Below, piece by piece: positions 6,858 to 12,326 of a stretch of 12,326 bases of DNA. Source of the DNA: Jimgerdemannia flammicorona (lineage: Eukaryota > Mucoromycota > Endogonomycetes > Endogonales > Endogonaceae); assembly GCA_003990745.1 (NCBI GenBank), contig RBNI01005624.1:1-12326 (forward strand). Direction: 5' to 3'. Position numbers and translations under genes: made by a program. How positions within the stretch are numbered: the first letter of the stretch is position 1; the number at the start of each line of letters is the position of its first letter. The notes beneath the pieces were generated by a model. It was not told the origin of the DNA and searched no databases. It worked only from the letters and a program-made list of their open reading frames with translations.

Positions 6858-8667
6858 ATGTGGGGGGGGGGTCAAGGGGCTGGTATTGGTATGCTGAGTG
6901 CCTCGATGAGGGGACGCAGGGCCGGGGGTGGTGGCAGAGGAGGTGCAAGGCCACACAGGGGAGGGAGGATGACCTTTGCAGATAAAGTCAGGATGGGAAA
7001 GCAGGCAATGGGGCAAGATGTCTGGCTGGAGCTGGGGAAGGTGTCTGCTACCACAAAGGGCAAGGAGGCCTCTTGACTGGGAGGTCAGCGTAGTGGGGCT
7101 GGAGGGGTAGTGGGTGAGGTGGTGACTGCTGATGGCAGTGTGACAAGCAATCTGGGATGTGATGGCTGATGGGGGACCTAGACAGGGGAGTGGTGCGAGA
7201 CCTGGGGACCTGGCAGATGGTGTGACGGGACTCATGGCAGCCCCGTTACTCAAGAAATCATGATTGGAATTCACCATCACATTGTGCTTCTGTGGCTTGG
7301 CAGTGACGGTGAAGATGGTGCTGGGGCTGTTGGTGAGTGAGGTGAAGGGTACAGCCTCGGTTAAGTTCTTGAAGAAGCTGGAGGCAGTTGAGGTAGGGTT
7401 AGAAGAGGAGGGTTTGCTACTGGAGGTGGTGGAGAAGGGCATGGTGTTTGGAGGGATTTCGGTGCCAATGGTGAGGTGTATGCATTGGGATCCCCAAGTG
7501 GTTCATCTGGTGATTGTGGACTTACTGATAGTGAGGAAGGAGGAGGCAAGGAAGCTGGTCATGGATGTGATGAAGGAGTATGGTGAGATGGTTGACATTG
7601 GGTTCAGGGTATGGGAGGGGACTGAGCTCAGGACAGGAGATGTGGACATCCGGCTGAGGCTGTTTAGGATAGAGAATACTGGGAAGGCTAGGGACTGGCC
7701 AGTGGTGCTGAAGTGGGGCCCAGTGGAGTGTAAGGTTTCAAGGGTGAAGGGGTCAGAGAAAGAAGAGGAGGACCTGCTGGAGGCGCTTGAGGACCTAGCA
7801 GGGGTGGTGGAGAGGAGGCAAAGAGCTTGGAGGGCTTATGAGGATAGGATGGTAGTGGAGGTGATCAAGGGCAGGAAGATGTGAATAGATAAGGTGCTCT
7901 GGGAGAAGGCAAAGGGGAGGCAGCTGCAGAAGGATTTGCTGGCCAGTTTGGAGGGAGGACAAAGGGCAGGGGCTATAGAGGAGGGTGCTGGAGCGAGTGC
8001 TAGCATCTGGGCAGAGGTTGGACAGCAGGGGGAGAAGACAAAGGAGAGTGGGGGACAGGGGCTGGAGGAGGTGGTAGTGGACACAGCGAAGGCAGATGAT
8101 AATCAAATCCAGTATGGCATTCCTGAGGTTGGAGACAGGGAGTTGGAGGATGTGTCAGAGGATGGTTGGGATGAGTCTGTGTGAACTGAGGAGAGGATGG
8201 AGGGAGAGGCGGATTTGGTGCAGGCAGCAGAGGTAGTTGGGGGGGAGAAGTGGCTGTTGAGGGCACTGCAAAATGTGGCAGCCAAGGAATTGGGAGAGAT
8301 TGACTTCCAGGTGATCAGTGAGGAATTTTGGGGGTGAGTGCTGCGAGGGGAGGAGGTCGTGAGGAAGTTGAGAGATGAGATGATGGCAGCTCTTCTGGAG
8401 GTAGAGGAGTATGAGGTCACTGAGGCAAGGGAGGCTATGCTCTTGGGTATTGCTAATGAAAGGGCAGCCTATCTGTGGGGGCCATGGAAGGGACTGGAAA
8501 AGTGGCAGGTAGTGTGCGAGGAGCACCAGGCATCAATGGAGATAGTGGATGGTGAGGACTGTGTGGAATTGTTGGCAGCTCTGGACAAATAGCAAAATGT
8601 GGAAGTTGAGATTGCAGCAGAATGGAACCTGGATCTGGCTGGAGAGGAAGTGAGCATGGAATTGTAG
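6858..8667 (+). pseudogene. LINE ORF1 (nucleic-acid-binding type), broken
   Basis: The best start is ATG 6858, directly before a run of ten G. Frame 0 gives a Gly/Arg-rich N-terminus (ASMRGRRAGGGGRGGARPHR), then MTFADKVR and WLELGKVSATT, with TGA at 7074. At 7154 an 11-base net loss, relative to copies 1 and 2, moves the reading to frame 1. That frame gives RPGDLADGV, TGA 7261, an uninterrupted 7264-7881 run (VDIGFRVWEG, TGKARDWPVVLKW, KGSEKEEEDLLEALEDLA), and further pieces between TGA 7882, 8182, 8335 and TAG 8590. It ends at TAG 8665 or TAG 8707. The RGG-like start suggests RNA binding; late segments are charged and helical. I see no CCHC knuckle, which many LINE ORF1 proteins have. The length of about 600 codons is typical. 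Confidence 0.7.
6862..6871 (+). repeat. Ten-G homopolymer at ORF1 start
   Basis: Ten consecutive G follow the probable ORF1 ATG within one base (ATGT then G10). Copies 1 and 2 have shorter, interrupted G tracts here, so the frame of everything after the ATG depends on the run length. More G runs follow up to about 6970 (for example around 6911-6929), enough to form a G-quadruplex on the sense strand. Confidence 0.85.
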
Positions 8668-8701
8668 ATGTGGAGATATCAATATTATCAAATATTTCAC
8701 T

Positions 8702-9390
8702 ATGAATAGTACAACCAACATTTTTTCTTTGAACATCAATGGGCTTAGAGGGACTGGGAGGCAACATATGATTTTTGGGTGGCTGAAGAAACTAGAGGCA
8801 GATCTTTTCTTACTTCAGGATATATGGTGTGAGAGGGAGGAAGAGGGACTGGAATGGACAAGAGAGTAGGGTGGGGAGGCAGTTTGGCAGGGTAAAGTGG
8901 GAATCCTGGTTAGGAAGGAGAAAGGGGACATTGTGGATACTGGACATTGGGGTAGTAGATTAGTGTGGGGGACATGGCAGAGGCCTGACTGGAACTCAAT
9001 TGTGGTGGGATCTTGTTACTGCCTGGCTGAGAGGGGCCCAAGTGGTGTGGATTGGAGATCTGTGGGATTCTGGGCTCTTGGTTGAGGCTGGGGTGGATTG
9101 TCTAGGGGGATTTTAATATGGTATGTGAGAGTAGACTGGACAGAACTGATGGGGGATAGGGTATGGCAGGAAGGAATGGGAGATTTGAGGAGTGGGAAGA
9201 GGTGGAATGACTCAGCTCACTAGTGGATGCCATGCGACTTCAGGATGGGGATTGACGTCTATATATGCACTGGGTGGGAGGACTGGGTACTAGGATTGAT
9301 TGGGTGCTGACTACTGAGTGTTGGGGTCATACAGTTTGGGAGATGATGGAGGTCGAGTGGTGCCCTTGATCAGATCACTGGGGTATTCAG
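8702..9390 (+). other. ORF2 endonuclease domain (EEP family)
   Basis: Motifs of apurinic-type LINE endonucleases appear in order: SLNINGL (residues 9-15), LLQDIW (37-42), YCLAERG, GDFNMV (9106-9123, after the frame change), TRIDWVL (about 9289-9309) and SDHWGI directly after TGA 9367. The Asn of NING, the Asp and Asn of GDFN, and the Asp-His pair of SDH are all present. The usual Glu of the QE(T) motif, a metal ligand, is Asp here (codon 8819-8821). That may be a family trait or a mutation. Four stops (9157, 9208, 9253, 9367) and one frame change lie inside. Confidence 0.8.
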
Positions 9391-9999
9391 GGAGGTGGAA
9401 GGTTTGGAGAGAGTGGAGAGGGGCCAGGACATTGGCAGCTGAACTCTTTGCTGTTGGATGAGATGGATCTGTGGAATGCGTGGGTGGCAGAGGTATGATC
9501 AAAGGTTAATAATTGGAGGAGAGCCAGGATGAGGATTGGAGATAGGTGGCATAGACTGAAATCCGAAGCTCAGAGGTACTGGGGGGAAGTGGGGAAGGAG
9601 CGAGGTGCTCAGCAGAGGAGACAAGTCTGATGGGTATCTAGGCGACTAGAAAGGCTACTTCTGAATTGGGCTGGGTTATTGGAGGAGGAGGAGGTATTGG
9701 ACTGGAAGGCTAAGCAGGCTAAGTTGGAGGTAGTGGAACTGCAGGATTTGTTGAGGAAGGAGGAAGCAGTGCAGGCACAGGCTATGGTGGCCAGGCTATG
9801 GTGGCAGGGATTGGAAGAAGGAGAAAGGCCCATGAGGTTTTTGTCCCATCTCCTTCATGCTAGGGGAGCAAGACACCAGTGGGAAAGAGTTCTTAATGAT
9901 GAGGGAGAAATGGTATTAGGTGTGCAGGGGATCCTTGGCCAGCTGAGCACCCGCTGAAGTAACCTCTGGAGTGAAGAGGAGGGAGGGGAGGTGGCGCAG

Positions 10000-11265
10000 G
10001 ACATTGAGAGGCATCTGGAAGAGTGGCACCCAAATCTCACAGCAGGGTTGGGGGATCTTGGCCAACTGGTTTTGGATGAGGAGATCCTTCAAGTTCTGGC
10101 ATCAACAACTCTGGGAACAGTGCCTGGGGAGGATGGTTTGCCCTGGGACTTTTGGAAATGTATGGCATTTATAGAGGAGGTTCTGGAGGAGATGTCACTG
10201 ATGTGTGATGCAGTCATCAGTACTGGGGAGTGGATTGGAGGGCAGCAGTTGGGGCTGGTATCCCTGCTGTACAAGGACAAAGGGCATAAGGAGGACTGGA
10301 AAAATTGAAGGTCAATTATGCTGTTGGATATGGACTGCAAGTTGGTCACCAAAATCCTGGTGGCAAGGCTACAGGGTGTGGCCCAACAGGTGCTAAGGAA
10401 GGAGCAGTGAGGCTTTGTGGGAGGCTGACTGATCCAAGATAGCACAGGTTGGGTTCATGGTATCATTGAAGGTGCTAGGGCTGCAGGGGTAGATGGCTGC
10501 TTGGTCTTTCTGGACCAGGAGAAGACCTATGATAGGGTTCGGAGAGTATTGTTAGAGAAGGTACTGGAGTGCATTGGGGTACCGGTGGGCATGTGTAGGT
10601 CACTTATTAGATTACTAGAAGGGAGTAGGGCTGCGATTCTGGTGAATAGTCACAGGGGGACTTCTTTCCCCTTGGGGAGGGGGGTGCCTCAGGGGGATCC
10701 TCTGTCACCTATCCTTTACACCTTTGCCCTGGAGCCATTGTTGGATCAGATCCAGAGCAGAGTTTGTGGACTGAATATCTTGGGAGTCAATTGGAAGGTG
10801 GGGGCCTTTGCAGATGATATGGTGGTTGGGTTGGGCTCAGTGGCAGATGTGGCTATGCTCAAGGAGATAGTTGAGTGGTATGAGAGATGCTCTGGGGCAA
10901 AACTCAACTGGCACAAGTGTGAGACAATGGTCCTTAGGGAAGGAGTCATAGGGGGGGACATCATTGGAAAAATTGTCCCGGATGGGGGAGTGGTATGGTA
11001 CTTGGGTATCTATTTCTCAGTGTATGGCTCTTTACTTCCCAAGGAGTGGTGGGAGCACAAGCTGGTAGAATGGGGGAAAGTACTGATGAGTTGGAGTGGA
11101 AGACAGGTGTCACTGGTGGGAAGGGTAACTGTGCTGAATGTGTATAGGATGCTGAAGCTTTGGTATCTGGGCTACTATTTGGACTTCTCTAAGTGGGTGG
11201 TTAAAAAGCTTCTCAAGATGGCCTGCTCTTGGCTCTGGGCTGGATGCTGTAGCCAGATTGATTGA
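10000..11265 (+). other. ORF2 reverse transcriptase domain
   Basis: Non-LTR reverse transcriptase blocks follow in order. GEDGLPWDFWK lies at about 10126. LVSLLYKDKG runs to the stop at 10306, then RSIMLLDMDCKLVTK. QxGFVGGxLIQD has stops at 10408 and 10426, where the GR-I motif predicts Arg at the second. Motif A is VFLDQEKTYDRV (Asp codon 10513), motif B GVPQGDPLSP (10684-10713), motif C FADD (10807-10818), motif D SGAKLNWHKCE and motif E YLGIYF. The segment 10429-11262 is stop-free and all catalytic Asp residues are kept. Motif A has Thr where related elements have Ala (EKAYDRV), which a single G-to-A change would explain. Confidence 0.92.
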
Positions 11266-11505
11266 GAGATACTAGCACTTTCTGTGGATTGTGGAGAACT
11301 GGGCCTGGTGGACTTTCCCAGAAGGATACTCTGCTTGAGGGAATAGTGGATGAAGAGGGCCAGTGAGTTGAAAGGAGGAGAATGGGTGCCCCTTATGCAG
11401 TGTTTGTGGGAGGTGAGGGTGTCACCACAGGGTGGCTCAGGTGATCTAATGTCCTTAGTGGCCTTGGATGGTAGTCAGAGGATGCGATACCAAGGATTCT
11501 GGTAG

Positions 11506-12326
11506 GGAGTGGTGGATGGGGCTCACCATATTGGGATCCATTGGCAAGGTACTGAAGGGGATGAGGACTGGGGTCTGGGGATGTGGAGGTGGGACAGGCT
11601 CCTGTTGGGAGGGAATCTGGTTGAGGACTTTTGCTTAGAGGAAGATATGGAGTGCCTTAGGAGTCTGGGGCAGGACCTTTGGCTGGCGGCCTGGCAAGGG
11701 GCTGGGATCAGGAAGAGATGGGACTGGGCAGGTGTCTGGTCTTGGATCAAGATTGTGTCAAGGTGGCTCCTGCCAAAACTCTGGGTAGCATGGTGGAGGC
11801 TGTTGCATCGAAATGTGATGCTAAACTTTAAGACTGGTCATCTGATGGACAGTGGGGTCTTTGATTGTGAGGAGTGTCATAATGTAGGGCAGGAGGGAGG
11901 GGTGGTGCAGACTCCTGAACATTGGCTGGGGGAGTGTGAGAGTATGGAGAATTTTTGGAGAGTAGTTGAGGGGAGGTTGGGAGTGTCAGCGCCTGACCCT
12001 GAGTTGGGTGGGTGGTGGGTGGCACTGCAGACAAGGTTGGTGGGGGGGGTGGGGAATGAGTGGCTGATGGTTGGGTGGACCATCACAATATGGGTGGGGC
12101 TCGCAGAATACTGGCGGAGCATCTTTGAGGAGGGCCCCTGGAGGCTAGTGAGACTGAGGGTAGCGAGGTGGGAGGAGCTGATGCTCAAGCACTTCAAGGC
12201 ATGGTGGATTGGTTGGGGCCCCAAGGGAGGGAGATATAAAGGTCTAGTGAGGAGAATTATAGAGGAGAGTGGGGGTAGGGTTGCGGTGAGAGTGGATGGG
12301 GTGTCATTTGTAGGAACTAGGGAGGG
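11506..12326 (+). other. ORF2 C-terminal region with zinc motif
   Basis: This stretch of 273 codons is free of stops and runs off the window. It contains LLPKLWVAWWRLLHRNVMLN, followed by a C-X2-C-X14-H-X4-C array (Cys codons 11866, 11875, 11935; His codon 11920). That matches the zinc-binding region found after the reverse transcriptase in many plant and fungal LINEs (zf-RVT type). The remainder is rich in Trp and basic residues (KHFKAWWIGWGPKGGR) and is probably nucleic-acid binding. Some Trp may be former Arg, as CGG becomes TGG by CpG deamination. Confidence 0.7.

Larger units (their letters stand above)
6711..12326 (+). mobile_element. Non-LTR retrotransposon (LINE), third copy and body, right end outside window
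   Basis: A 5.6-kb element runs on the plus strand: leader from about 6713, ORF1, then ORF2 with endonuclease, reverse transcriptase and C-terminal zinc motif. Gene order and motifs place it among endonuclease-bearing fungal LINEs (Tad1, Deceiver and Inkcap are the described fungal groups); the sequence alone does not let me choose. No RNase H domain is visible up to the edge. The 3' end, poly(A) and target-site duplication lie outside the window. The 5' end looks complete because its leader matches two other copies. With 15 stops in ORF2 and several in ORF1 it cannot be autonomous. The sense strand is strongly G-rich and CpG-poor. Confidence 0.9.
8702..12326 (+). pseudogene. LINE ORF2 polyprotein: endonuclease and reverse transcriptase, broken, open at right edge
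   Basis: ATG 8702 opens ORF2 in frame 2, which switches to frame 1 at about 9060-9100 and stays there to the window edge, about 1,200 codons. In-frame stops are TAG 8867, 9103, 9157, 11344, 11503 and TGA 9208, 9253, 9367, 9496, 9628, 9955, 10306, 10408, 10426, 11263. The order is endonuclease, linker, reverse transcriptase, zinc motif and a Trp-rich tail, as in fungal LINEs. The protein would nick target DNA and prime cDNA synthesis on the cut. The last 273 codons (11506-12326) are open. The ORF1 and ORF2 frames meet at ATGAATAG (8702-8709), so ORF2 could be reached by termination and reinitiation if 8707 is the true ORF1 stop. Confidence 0.85.

Noticed and set aside
6786..7442. Minus-strand ORF of 218 codons
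   Set aside because: It lies antisense to LINE ORF1 and is made of Pro, Ser, Leu and Thr, the shadow of a G-rich sense strand. No family features.
7795..8526. Overlapping minus-strand ORFs of 82 to 123 codons
   Set aside because: They overlap one another in all frames and are antisense to ORF1; low-complexity Pro/Ser/Leu products.
8867..11505. TGA and TAG read as sense codons by a changed genetic code
   Set aside because: The stops fit mutated CGA, CAG or Trp codons, the element is CpG-depleted, and a frameshift is also present. Decay is simpler than code change.
1..12326. CRISPR array, bacterial operon or prophage
   Set aside because: No regularly spaced repeats, no ribosome binding sites and no bacterial gene families; repeats present are retroelement copies and simple repeats.
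11266..12326. RNase H domain after the reverse transcriptase
   Set aside because: No recognisable DEDD-type catalytic pattern; the region has the zinc motif and a Trp-rich tail only. It could lie past the edge.

Overview
The window looks like fungal nuclear DNA, most likely from a basidiomycete. Reasons are an endonuclease/reverse-transcriptase LINE of fungal type, decay by loss of CpG, weak gene content, and one intron-like segment of fungal size with a CTAAC branch-site match. There are no bacterial operons, ribosome binding sites, tRNA or rRNA genes, or CRISPR arrays. The host assignment is inference; no host gene could be recognised.

Layout from left to right. Positions 1-17 are a poly(A) run at the window edge. 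Positions about 190-1247 hold a decayed minus-strand coding relic of unknown family; 1-841 has no CpG at all. Positions about 1250-4020 are ordinary-composition intergenic DNA, with normal CpG in several stretches, microsatellite-like tracts, a short signal-peptide-like ORF, a possible exon near 3286-3449 behind an intron-like sequence, and a 29-bp tandem duplication. Positions about 4034-5235 are AT-rich, heavily mutated repeat DNA with a broken coiled-coil ORF (4413-4832), perhaps an LTR-element relic. Positions about 5241-12326 are LINE sequence on the plus strand.

The LINE part is the main content. Three copies of the same 5' leader plus the start of ORF1 lie head to tail (from about 5241, 6164 and 6713). 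The first two are cut off on their 3' side and the third leads into a long element: ORF1 (about 6858-8667), then ORF2 from 8702 to the right edge. ORF2 carries an endonuclease/exonuclease/phosphatase-type endonuclease, a reverse transcriptase (FADD catalytic box at 10807-10818) and a C-X2-C-X14-H-X4-C zinc motif. ORF2 has 15 in-frame stops but only one clear frameshift, so it decayed mainly by point changes, probably C-to-T. The element is dead as it stands.

Decay increases from right to left: the third copy and body are least changed, and copies 1 and 2 have lost every CpG. With the 3'-cut leaders, this fits LINEs inserted one inside another in the order 1, 2, 3, a model that sequence beyond the right edge can test.
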